64,000 bases of DNA. Origin: Flavobacterium seoulense (GTDB taxonomy: Bacteria; Bacteroidota; Bacteroidia; Flavobacteriales; Flavobacteriaceae). This document shows positions 27,644 to 36,212 of this stretch, piece after piece. The stretch's first letter is position 1; each line of letters begins with the position of its first letter. The notes under the pieces were generated by a model. The model searched no databases. It had not been told where the DNA came from and saw nothing but the letters and a program-made list of their open reading frames with translations. A program made the position numbers and the translations under genes. The DNA lies in NCBI RefSeq assembly GCF_000695795.1, contig NZ_JNCA01000009.1:62001-126000 (forward strand), written 5' to 3'.

Positions 27644-27712
27644 AAAAAAAATCGGAAAATAGTACCAGTATTTCCCGATTTAGTAATGTGTTTCAAACGA
27701 CGTATCGAAATT
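27644..27712 (+). repeat. 69-base leader repeat, copy 1 (before the PL1-CE8 gene)
   Basis: Identical in all 69 bases to 36117-36185, which lies before susC. It contains a hairpin with arms ATCGGAAAATA and TATTTCCCGAT (one A-C mismatch) and a seven-base loop, then a conserved single-stranded block ending in CGACGTATCGAAATT. Weaker similarity continues to the start codon of each gene. Probably a shared 5' untranslated regulatory element. Confidence 0.85.
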
Positions 27713-27738
27713 TAATCATTTAAAAACCAACCAAAATT

Positions 27739-30700
27739 ATGAAAAAAATTTTACTTTATCTCGCCGTTCTTTTTACATCGCTGCAAATGTATTCGCAATC
27801 AGTAACTATTACTGAGTCAGCTGGATGGCTAGAGTCTGCGTATGTAAAATGGCAGCCCGTGTCTGAGGCGCAGAGCTATAATGTTTATTATAGTGGTAAT
27901 GGTATTACTAATCAAAAAATAGATACCCAGCTTATTCGAAGTTATGGGACTTATTTTCGAGCTGATGTTCTGGGGCTGGCAGCAGGAACTTACACGGTTA
28001 CTGTGAAACCTGTTGTCGCTGGAGTTGAGGGCACGGGAACTACTACACAAAATATAACTGTTTTAGCTCATGACCGTAACGGTTTTGCGTTTCAAGGCGG
28101 GCGTATTCCAGGAGCTTACAATATAGATGGAACAGTAAAATCTAATGCTGTTATAGTATATGTTACCGAGAATACAAAAAACACGGTTTCATTAAATGTT
28201 ACCGGAGCAACAACGAATCCATGTGTTGGAATTCAAAATATTTTGTTTGGATTTAAAAAAGGTGCTGATACACGACCTTTAATTGTTCGTCTGATAGGAA
28301 ATATTACTGATATGGATGTTATGGATGGCGGTGATATCGTAATTGAAAATAAAAATAATGCTTCCGGTTCGATAACTTTTGAAGGTGTAGGTAATGATGC
28401 TGTTTGTAATGGATGGGGAATACGATTAAAATCGGCATCAAATATAGAAATTAGAAACCTGGGTACTATGAATGTTAATAGTACTGCTGGTGATAATATT
28501 GGTTTGCAGCAGAGTAATGATCATGTCTGGGTGCATCATAATGATATGTTTTATGGTAATGCTGGTAGTGATGCTGATCAAATAAAGGGTGATGGATCAT
28601 TAGATAATAAAGGGTCTACTTATTGTACATTTTCATATAATCGTTTTTGGGATAATGGTAAATGTAGTCTTTTAGGATTGAGCGAAAATATAACTACAGG
28701 TTTGTATGTTACCTACCATCATAACTGGTTTGATCATTCAGATTCACGTCATCCGCGTGTACGTTTTTATTCAGCTCATATTTATAATAATTATTATGAT
28801 GGAGTTTCTAAATATGGTGCTGGCTCTACTTTAGGTTCATCATTGTTTATTGAGAATAATTATTATCGTAATTCTAAATATCCAATGCTAACTTCGATGC
28901 AGGGTACTGATGTATGGAGTAGTTCAAAGCAGGCTAATGATCCGGGAAATATGGGAACTTTTTCTGGTGAAAACGGAGGGACAATAAAGGCTTTTAATAA
29001 TACTATGGATACAGATATTGGTACTAATACGATGCGATTTGTAGCTTATGGAGATACGAATCCTTTGTATAATATTTCAGGGAAAATTAGCTCAACAGTT
29101 GATTTTGATGCTTATGTAGCTGCTACTAGAGGAGAGCAGGTTCCTAATACGGTAAAATCTTTTGCAGGTGCAAATGTTTATAATAATTTTGATACCGATC
29201 CGGCATTGTATGTTAAAAATTTGATTCCAGATTCTCCTGAAGTTGCAAAGGCGAAAGTTATTCAATACTCAGGTCGTGTAGGAGGAGGAGATTTTAAATG
29301 GACTTTTAATAATGCTACTGATGATACTTCTTATGCTGTAAATGCTCCATTAAAAGCGGCTATTACTAATTATAAATCAGCACTAGTTTATGTGCAGGGA
29401 GAGTCTCAGCCAAGTAATCAAAAACTTACTGTAACTACTTCAAATGCGGAGCAAACAGTAGTAGAAGGGAATTCTATTGAAACTGTGATTTTTACTTGGA
29501 GTGGTGATGCAACTGATGCTACGGTGACTGGATTGCCAGCATCAGGAATTAGTTTTGTGAAGAATGCTGTAGCTAAAACGATTACTGTTTCGGGCACGCC
29601 AACCGCTACGGTTTCTTATTCTGTTGCTACTACTGGAACTGTAGGAACTCCAACAACTGTATCGGGAACTATAACGGTAATGACTCCTGGTACTTCAGGG
29701 GACAATGAGATACATGACTTTACTGCATCGGGCAAAATAAGTACTTTTTATACTATAACTGGAAATATGAATTCCACTAATGGAACTCAAACATACGATG
29801 GTTTGAATTTAACTGCTCGTTTAAAAATGGAAAGTGCTACAACCATTACTTACATGACTACTGGAGTATCCGCTTTAACATTGGTTTTTGATAATACTTT
29901 TACAGGAAAAGTAAAACTTAATGGAACATCTTATACGGCAGTTGCAGGTATAGTTACTGTGCCTTCGCTTCCAGCAGGAACATATACTATTGCTAAAGGA
30001 GATACGACTAACTTATTTTATATTAAAACAGTATATGATGCGCCAACATTAGTAACGCCAACAATTATAGATTTTTCGATTGCTAATAAAATTGTTGGTG
30101 ATGCTCCTTTTACATTGTCAGCTCCAACAAGTAATAGTACAGGTGGTTTTACATATACAAGTAGTGATACAAGTGTGGCTACAATAAGCGGAAACACGGT
30201 TACTATTGTAGGCGCAGGTTCATCGACAATTACTGCAAATCAAGCTGCCAGTGCGGGTTATACTGCCGGAAGTATTTCGGCAACATTAACGGTGTCAGCG
30301 GCTGTGACAAATGATAAATCGGATGTTTGGGATTTTGGAGCACAACAATTAGATGCTGCTTTGTATAATAATAAATTAGATGTAGCTACAATTAATTCAT
30401 GGTATCCTGGTACTCATGTTGTGGGAACGGCTAGTACAGCTTATGTAATGCCTGCGTCATTTACAGCTGGTGATTTATCGTGGGTAGGTGGTTCAAATGA
30501 TCGCCTTAGAACTAGTAACACTGCAATTACCAGATATGATTCTAATGTAGGTTCAGGTGCGACAGCAGGTTATTCAGGTAGAATTTATGTAAATGGATCA
30601 GCACAAGCAGCACGTTATTTAAGTTTCAATCTTAAAGAAAATGATGAATTAACTGTTGTTGCAAATTCAGATGCTGCAGGAATGTTAAACTTTGTATATC

Positions 30701-33700
30701 TTTCTGATGCAACAGTACAGTCAGAGTTAGCTGCAACTACAACTACAACAAATGAGTATAAATTTGTAGCTAAAAAAACAGGTGTATATAAAATTTATGA
30801 TCAGATAAATAAACCAAGTTATTATCGAATTACCCGAAAACCAGCTGTTTTAACTGCAGTTTCAGGGGGTATTGATGTTACTAAAGCAACTGATATTCCT
30901 TCAGGATATACAGTTAATTTCACAAATGAATCTGGAAAGACCTGGACTGGCCTTGTGACTAATGGAAAATACAATGTTGATGTACCAGCAGGTTATACTT
31001 ATACATTAAGTGTTGGGAATGCTAACGGGTATTTGGTAACCAGCGGTGAAACTTTTGCAGTAGCAGTAGGGGCAAATCTGCATAATATTGCTGTTACTAA
31101 AATAACGTTGTACACCGTAACAGGAAATATTACAGGTTTAGGTACTGATATTTCTAAGTTAAGTTTAAAATATACTCCGGATCCGGTTGCTAATGCGACT
31201 TACGTACCAGTGCCGGTAATCAATACTGCTACAGGAGTGTATTCAGTAAAATTAGAAGCTAATGTAAAATATACGATTTCAGGAGTTGGTGTTAATGAAT
31301 ATGAAATTTTAGCGAATACCATTACTTTATCGGCTAATGCAAATAGTAATATTGTTTTTACTGAAAAACCTAAATATAAAGTTACAGTAACTTCTGCTTC
31401 TTTAGATGCAAATCAGTTGGCTAAATTGGGCTTGGTTTTTACTAATATTAATGAAGCCGGAGTAAGCTATTCTTTTGCAGATATTAAGAATGTTAATTTA
31501 CGTAACGGGGTTTATTCACTAACAGCTTTTGGGCTAGATGAATATCCTGTTGAGTTAGTTTCGACTTCAAATTTGAATGTTTCTAATGCAGCAGTTTCAA
31601 AAGCACTGACTTTTAGAACAGTAACTAATTGGTCATTTGATGATAAAGTGATCGCTAACGGAGCAACTGCTTATAAAGGAATGATTTTTACTGGTGCTGT
31701 TGCAAATGAAATCGCTAAAGGACATCTTAATGCTTCAGCCGGATCTACTATAAGTGTTCCTGTGGCTCCAAATCAAAAAGTGACGGTGACTTACTATTAT
31801 GTGGCTAATTTTTCGATACAAGGTGGAGCTCCGGTTGTAACTACAAGTAATAGCACAGGACTTTTTGAAAAAGTAGACTATGTGTATTCGGGAACAACTC
31901 CGGGTAATGTAGTTATTTCAGTTAACTCAACAAGTTATTTTACAGATGTTACTGTTAGTTCGATTCTTTCTTATTCACCTGTAATTACGGTAGGGGTTAA
32001 TAAAGATTATCAAACGATTAATGAAGCTTTAAAAGCAATTTCTCAAATGGTTCGTACTCCAGATCAAAGAGTAACGGTTGTTATTGATCCGGGTAATTAT
32101 GAAGAAATGATTGTTGTAAACAGTGCAAATGTTACGTTTAAGAATGCTGCGGCTAAACCAAGTATTGCTCTTAAAAACAAAGGAGTCGATATTGATGGCA
32201 ATGCAGTTCGTATAACTTCTTATTATGGTTATGGATATAGCTATTATAGCCAAGGAAACGATAATAAATGGAACGCTGATGTTTTAGCAGTAAATAAAGC
32301 TAATGATAGTTATAAGTACGAAAATGTTAGTGGTACAACAAACGGATCTTACTGGAATGCAACGGCAGTAATTGCTGCTAATGGTTTTGAGGCGAATGAT
32401 ATTATTTTTGAAAATTCATTTAACCAGTACATTTCTAAAAAAGAATCTCAGGATAAAGTGGTTATGTGGGCTGTGGGGAACAAAGGTCAGCGACCAATTG
32501 ATTATGGTAATACGGCTGTTCAAAACAGAAGCTTTGTAGAAAGAGCGGCTGCTATTGGTATTCCTAACGGTGTTGATAAGACTGTTTTAAAAAACTGTAG
32601 AGTAGTAGGTCGTCAGGATTCGTTTTATGGAGGTGTAGGTTCGAGAGTAGTGGTTTACAAAGGCGCTGTAATGGGGGCTGTTGATTATATTTTTGGAGGA
32701 ATGATTGGAGTATTCTATAAAACTGATTTTGTAATGAATGTGAGTGATGTTGCAGGAGATGCTTCTTATTTAACGGCCCCGCAACAAAGTTCAGGCAGAG
32801 GTTTCTTGTTGTACGAATGTAATGTTACTTCGGCAATTCCGGGAGTTGAAACAGCTTCTGCATACAGGGCTAAACCAGGTTATTTTGGTCGTCCTTGGTC
32901 TGCTAATACTAGTGAAGTGGTTTTGTATAAAACAAAAATCGAAACCTCTAATTTTCCTGGTTCTGAAGGTTTGTCTTTAATTGCTCCAGCGGGATGGACT
33001 AATTCTTTAGGTGGAACTTCTGATAATATTTATGAATTTGGAACAATAGAAAATTCAGGAATTTATAATACTCTGAATCGTGTAAGTTGGTCTAAGTCGC
33101 TTACAACTCCTAAGCTGGCTGATGGTTCAGATATTACAACCTTTAATTTTACAAAAGGAACTGATGGATGGGATCCTATTCCTTTATTGGAAACAATTCT
33201 GACATTGCCATCTGATAATTTTTCAGTGTTAGTTAGTAGTGCTACTTGTAATGGTGTGAAAAATGGTGCGATTACAGTTTCTTCTAAAGAAAAAACTTTA
33301 GTGTATAATGTTGCAATTAGTGATAAAAACCTAGTATTGAATACTGATAATAGCTATACAGCGACATTAAATAATTTGGCAGCAGGAACTTATGAGGTGT
33401 GTTTTACAACTACAGGTATTCCAAATTATAAGCAATGTTATGAAGTGAAGATCGAAGAGCCGGAAAAAATAGTAATTAGTTCTTTTGTTTCTAAAAATTC
33501 AAATACAGTTAAACTTACTATGAGTGGTTCAGAGCAGTATAAAGTGACTGTTAATGGGGTTGATGAAATAGTTGCTGGGAATGATTATACGGCAGCTTTA
33601 AAGTCAGGAACTAATACCATTACGGTAAGTACTGACCTGGAATGTCAGGGCGTTTTTAACGAAACTATATTTTTATCAGAAGGAATTCAATATTTTCCTA

Positions 33701-33921
33701 ATCCAACATCGGGAGTTGTTCAGGTGTATTTAGCGGGAGAAGATAAAGAGGTAGCAGTCAAAGTTTTTAATCTTACCGGGAATTTAATATCCAGTTTTGT
33801 TAAACCTATTGAGAGTAATAGAAACTTTCAGTTAGAATTATCTTCTTACATGAATGGTGTTTATTTAATACAATTAGACGGAAAAACGATAAGTAAAACA
33901 TTTAAAATTATAAAAAAATGA
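27739..33921 (+). CDS. Giant secreted pectate lyase (PL1) - pectin methylesterase (CE8) with type IX sorting domain
   Basis: 2060 residues. In order: signal peptide to about residue 20 (YSQ); FN3-like domain (24-105); PL1 beta-helix (about 110-530) with HVWVHHNDMFYG, SDADQIKGDG and the lyase motif DHSDSRHPRVR (R337-R342); two Ig-like/bacterial repeats (about 555-650 and 770-855); a module starting DVWDFGAQQLDAALYN and two further beta-rich blocks (about 860-1400) that I cannot assign; CE8 (about 1415-1810) with RQDSFYGG (D1627), VDYIFGG (D1649) and FGRPWS; then a SprB-like or Ig-like stretch and a C-terminal Por-type sorting domain (YFPNPTSG to TFKIIKK). By family knowledge such proteins leave through the type IX system and are released or attached to the surface. 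Preceded by an ECF-like motif and the 69-base leader. Confidence 0.92.
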   Translation: MKKILLYLAVLFTSLQMYSQSVTITESAGWLESAYVKWQPVSEAQSYNVYYSGNGITNQKIDTQLIRSYGTYFRADVLGLAAGTYTVTVKPVVAGVEGTGTTTQNITVLAHDRNGFAFQGGRIPGAYNIDGTVKSNAVIVYVTENTKNTVSLNVTGATTNPCVGIQNILFGFKKGADTRPLIVRLIGNITDMDVMDGGDIVIENKNNASGSITFEGVGNDAVCNGWGIRLKSASNIEIRNLGTMNVNSTAGDNIGLQQSNDHVWVHHNDMFYGNAGSDADQIKGDGSLDNKGSTYCTFSYNRFWDNGKCSLLGLSENITTGLYVTYHHNWFDHSDSRHPRVRFYSAHIYNNYYDGVSKYGAGSTLGSSLFIENNYYRNSKYPMLTSMQGTDVWSSSKQANDPGNMGTFSGENGGTIKAFNNTMDTDIGTNTMRFVAYGDTNPLYNISGKISSTVDFDAYVAATRGEQVPNTVKSFAGANVYNNFDTDPALYVKNLIPDSPEVAKAKVIQYSGRVGGGDFKWTFNNATDDTSYAVNAPLKAAITNYKSALVYVQGESQPSNQKLTVTTSNAEQTVVEGNSIETVIFTWSGDATDATVTGLPASGISFVKNAVAKTITVSGTPTATVSYSVATTGTVGTPTTVSGTITVMTPGTSGDNEIHDFTASGKISTFYTITGNMNSTNGTQTYDGLNLTARLKMESATTITYMTTGVSALTLVFDNTFTGKVKLNGTSYTAVAGIVTVPSLPAGTYTIAKGDTTNLFYIKTVYDAPTLVTPTIIDFSIANKIVGDAPFTLSAPTSNSTGGFTYTSSDTSVATISGNTVTIVGAGSSTITANQAASAGYTAGSISATLTVSAAVTNDKSDVWDFGAQQLDAALYNNKLDVATINSWYPGTHVVGTASTAYVMPASFTAGDLSWVGGSNDRLRTSNTAITRYDSNVGSGATAGYSGRIYVNGSAQAARYLSFNLKENDELTVVANSDAAGMLNFVYLSDATVQSELAATTTTTNEYKFVAKKTGVYKIYDQINKPSYYRITRKPAVLTAVSGGIDVTKATDIPSGYTVNFTNESGKTWTGLVTNGKYNVDVPAGYTYTLSVGNANGYLVTSGETFAVAVGANLHNIAVTKITLYTVTGNITGLGTDISKLSLKYTPDPVANATYVPVPVINTATGVYSVKLEANVKYTISGVGVNEYEILANTITLSANANSNIVFTEKPKYKVTVTSASLDANQLAKLGLVFTNINEAGVSYSFADIKNVNLRNGVYSLTAFGLDEYPVELVSTSNLNVSNAAVSKALTFRTVTNWSFDDKVIANGATAYKGMIFTGAVANEIAKGHLNASAGSTISVPVAPNQKVTVTYYYVANFSIQGGAPVVTTSNSTGLFEKVDYVYSGTTPGNVVISVNSTSYFTDVTVSSILSYSPVITVGVNKDYQTINEALKAISQMVRTPDQRVTVVIDPGNYEEMIVVNSANVTFKNAAAKPSIALKNKGVDIDGNAVRITSYYGYGYSYYSQGNDNKWNADVLAVNKANDSYKYENVSGTTNGSYWNATAVIAANGFEANDIIFENSFNQYISKKESQDKVVMWAVGNKGQRPIDYGNTAVQNRSFVERAAAIGIPNGVDKTVLKNCRVVGRQDSFYGGVGSRVVVYKGAVMGAVDYIFGGMIGVFYKTDFVMNVSDVAGDASYLTAPQQSSGRGFLLYECNVTSAIPGVETASAYRAKPGYFGRPWSANTSEVVLYKTKIETSNFPGSEGLSLIAPAGWTNSLGGTSDNIYEFGTIENSGIYNTLNRVSWSKSLTTPKLADGSDITTFNFTKGTDGWDPIPLLETILTLPSDNFSVLVSSATCNGVKNGAITVSSKEKTLVYNVAISDKNLVLNTDNSYTATLNNLAAGTYEVCFTTTGIPNYKQCYEVKIEEPEKIVISSFVSKNSNTVKLTMSGSEQYKVTVNGVDEIVAGNDYTAALKSGTNTITVSTDLECQGVFNETIFLSEGIQYFPNPTSGVVQVYLAGEDKEVAVKVFNLTGNLISSFVKPIESNRNFQLELSSYMNGVYLIQLDGKTISKTFKIIKK

Positions 33922-34619
33922 GAAAGCCATTAATTTATATAGTTCTTTTATTGGTTATTTTTAGTACAGCCTGCAGTAAAGATGATAATGAAAATACTGC
34001 TCCTGAATTAGGAGAACTTCACTTAAGTATTCCTTTAGATAATTCTACTTGCGAAGGAAAATCAATATCAAGTACTAAGTGTGAAGTTGTTTTGTCATGG
34101 GAGCCAACTAGTGATCAGGAGAGTTATACTTTAAAAGTGACTAATTTGCAAACTAGTAAAGTAGTCTTAATTCAAAATGATATTAAGACTACTTCGTATA
34201 AGCTTACCTTAGATAAAAATGTTCCTTTTTCCTGGGAGGTTTCGTCATTTAATGGTGCTTTAGAGAAAAAGAATAGTAGTTCTGTTTGGAAATTTTATGC
34301 TTCGGCGGGTGTGAGTGTTACAAATTATGCTCCTTTTCCAGCTGATTTGATTGCACCAATTCAGGATAAAATAGTAACAGCTGTTGATGGTAAAATTACT
34401 TTAAAATGGGCAGGTTCAGATACTGATAGTAGTGTTTTGAAATACACTGTTTATCTTGATAAAGTTGATGGAAAGCAAACTCCTGCAGCTACATTAACTA
34501 ATTTGTCAGATACACAAATTAGTGTTGCTGTAGCTAGTGGAACGTATTATTGGAGGGTTAAAACTTCTGATGGGAATAGTAGTTCTTTTTCTCAAATTGT
34601 AAAGTTTACAGTTAACTAA
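33918..34619 (+). CDS. Surface lipoprotein with two FN3-like domains
   Basis: 233 residues with a lipobox (FSTAC, Cys about residue 20) followed by an acidic SKDDNEN stretch, the kind of +2 signal used for surface export in Bacteroidota. Two beta-sandwich repeats follow (about 35-130 and 140-233), each closing with a W-rich FN3-like strand (VPFSWEVSS, GTYYWRVKT). The start overlaps the stop of the PL1-CE8 gene by four bases (ATGA), so the two are translationally coupled. A binding or anchoring partner of the giant enzyme is plausible but not shown. No catalytic motif seen. Confidence 0.8.
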   Translation: MRKPLIYIVLLLVIFSTACSKDDNENTAPELGELHLSIPLDNSTCEGKSISSTKCEVVLSWEPTSDQESYTLKVTNLQTSKVVLIQNDIKTTSYKLTLDKNVPFSWEVSSFNGALEKKNSSSVWKFYASAGVSVTNYAPFPADLIAPIQDKIVTAVDGKITLKWAGSDTDSSVLKYTVYLDKVDGKQTPAATLTNLSDTQISVAVASGTYYWRVKTSDGNSSSFSQIVKFTVN

Positions 34620-34640
34620 AATATTTTATAAAATGTGTAA

Positions 34641-34673
34641 AAAATAGCCTGAAAATTTTCAGGCTATTTTTTT
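34641..34673 (+). terminator. Intrinsic terminator after the FN3 lipoprotein gene
   Basis: Perfect palindrome with arms AAAATAGCCTGAAAA and TTTTCAGGCTATTTT followed by further T. It separates the PL1-CE8 unit from the fecR-susCD unit. Confidence 0.88.
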
Positions 34674-34851
34674 GCGTTTAAAGGAATTGATTTTTTTATA
34701 AGTGGCTCTTTTTTAGGTTTTAAAGTTGGTGTTTGAGTCGCTTCTGGATTATTTAATATTTAATTAGTTGTGTGTTATATTGTATTAAGAGCAAAATAAA
34801 AAGCTTATTTTTTTAGAATACTTAAAAAAATAAAAAATAATTGATTAAGCT

Positions 34852-34863
34852 GTCACCCTAAAA
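34852..34863 (+). promoter_or_regulatory. Candidate ECF-sigma promoter motif before fecR
   Basis: Second copy of GTCACCCTAAAA, followed by TTTTCCTAACATAACTTTAAC-like sequence and then the fecR ATG 43 bases on. See the copy at 27473. No standard TAnnTTTG promoter is seen in this 286-base gap. Confidence 0.55.
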
Positions 34864-34905
34864 TGCTATTTTCCTAACATAACTTTAACAGACAAGATAA
34901 ATACG

Positions 34906-36045
34906 ATGGACTCAAACCCTAATTTGATTAATATATTAAAGGAAATAGTAACTAATGGAAGTATTGATGCTTCTAAAATGGTACTGTTATCTCAGGAAGA
35001 ACAAGAGCTGATAAAAGAACTTGAAAACAATGGTTTGCTTGAAGAAGCATTGTTGTATGTTGAATCAATGGATGCTGATAAAAGTTGGGATGAATTAAAG
35101 GAAAAGATCAATTCAAAGAAAAATCCCATTATAATTAATTGGAGAAATATTTTTCAATATGCAGCTGTTTTCCTGTGCCTTTTGGGGTTAGTTTATGTTT
35201 TTCAATATGAAACTAAAAGTCCGGTAAAAGTAGTAATCCCTGATGATGCCATTCAATTAGTTTTAGAAAATGGAGATATTCAGGTTTTAAGTGCTAACGG
35301 AGAGCAACAAATCATAAAAAAAGATGGTCAGGTGGTAGCTTCTCAAAAAGAGAATGCTATTAGCTATAATTCGAATAAGTCAATTGATAAATTGATTTAT
35401 AATGAGATTAAAATTCCTTTCGGAAAAACTTTTGTAATTACTTTATCTGACGGAACTGTTGTTAATCTGAATGCAGGATCATCTCTAAAATATCCGGTTC
35501 AGTTTATTAAAGGCCATAGCAGAGAAGTTGTTTTAGAAGGAGAAGCTTTTTTTGATGTTACAAAAGATAAAAAACATCCTTTTATTGTAAAAACAAGAGG
35601 AGTTGATGTTAAGGTTTTGGGTACCAAATTTAATGTGAGTTCGTACAAAGAAGATGCTGATATCAATACCGTTTTAGTTGAAGGTTCAGTTAGTTTGTCA
35701 AGCGCATCAGCATCAAATGTTAATGAAATGTTAGTTCCTGGTGAAAAAGGAACCTGGAATAATGATAAAAAAGGAATTGCTGTTGAAAAAGTAGATACCC
35801 GAATCTACACTGAGTGGATGACAGGAGAATTGGTTTTTAGAAAAGCAAGTTTTAGAGATATTATTGTAAAGTTAGAACGCGTTTATAATGTTAAGATTCA
35901 AAATAAAAGAAGCGAGCTTTTAGATAAAAAATTCAATGCTAGTTTTAATAAAAACATTGAAAGTATTGAGACGGTATTAGAAACAATGAGTAAGATTCAG
36001 GATTTTACTTTTAAGAAAGAAGGAAAACTAATAAAAATAAACTAA
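34906..36045 (+). CDS. FecR-family anti-sigma factor
   Basis: 379 residues. The N-terminal cytoplasmic segment (1-80) would hold the sigma factor, one membrane helix spans about residues 82-99 (IFQYAAVFLCLLGLVYVF), and the periplasmic part has the FecR domain (about 165-290: FGKTFVITLSDGTVVNL, GEAFFDV, VKVLGTKFNVSSY) and the C-terminal DUF4974/secretin-like domain (about 305-379) that contacts the STN domain of the TonB-dependent transporter. It directly precedes susC. The likely partner sigma is encoded at 26815-27360 on the other strand, an unusual separation. Confidence 0.93.
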   Translation: MDSNPNLINILKEIVTNGSIDASKMVLLSQEEQELIKELENNGLLEEALLYVESMDADKSWDELKEKINSKKNPIIINWRNIFQYAAVFLCLLGLVYVFQYETKSPVKVVIPDDAIQLVLENGDIQVLSANGEQQIIKKDGQVVASQKENAISYNSNKSIDKLIYNEIKIPFGKTFVITLSDGTVVNLNAGSSLKYPVQFIKGHSREVVLEGEAFFDVTKDKKHPFIVKTRGVDVKVLGTKFNVSSYKEDADINTVLVEGSVSLSSASASNVNEMLVPGEKGTWNNDKKGIAVEKVDTRIYTEWMTGELVFRKASFRDIIVKLERVYNVKIQNKRSELLDKKFNASFNKNIESIETVLETMSKIQDFTFKKEGKLIKIN

Positions 36046-36116
36046 CTAATTTACTAACACATTAATAACTAATTCATGAAATAAGAATGTAATTTTTTTT
36101 AAGGAAGAAATACACC

Positions 36117-36185
36117 AAAAAAAATCGGAAAATAGTACCAGTATTTCCCGATTTAGTAATGTGTTTCAAACGACGTATCGAAATT
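36117..36185 (+). repeat. 69-base leader repeat, copy 2 (before susC)
   Basis: Identical to 27644-27712, 8473 bases away. It lies in the 167-base gap between fecR and susC, 27 bases before the susC ATG. The hairpin could act as an attenuator or RNA-stability element, and identity to the other copy implies a common regulator or recent copying. Confidence 0.85.
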
Positions 36186-36212
36186 AAAATCATTTAAAAC
36201 CTATCCAAAATT

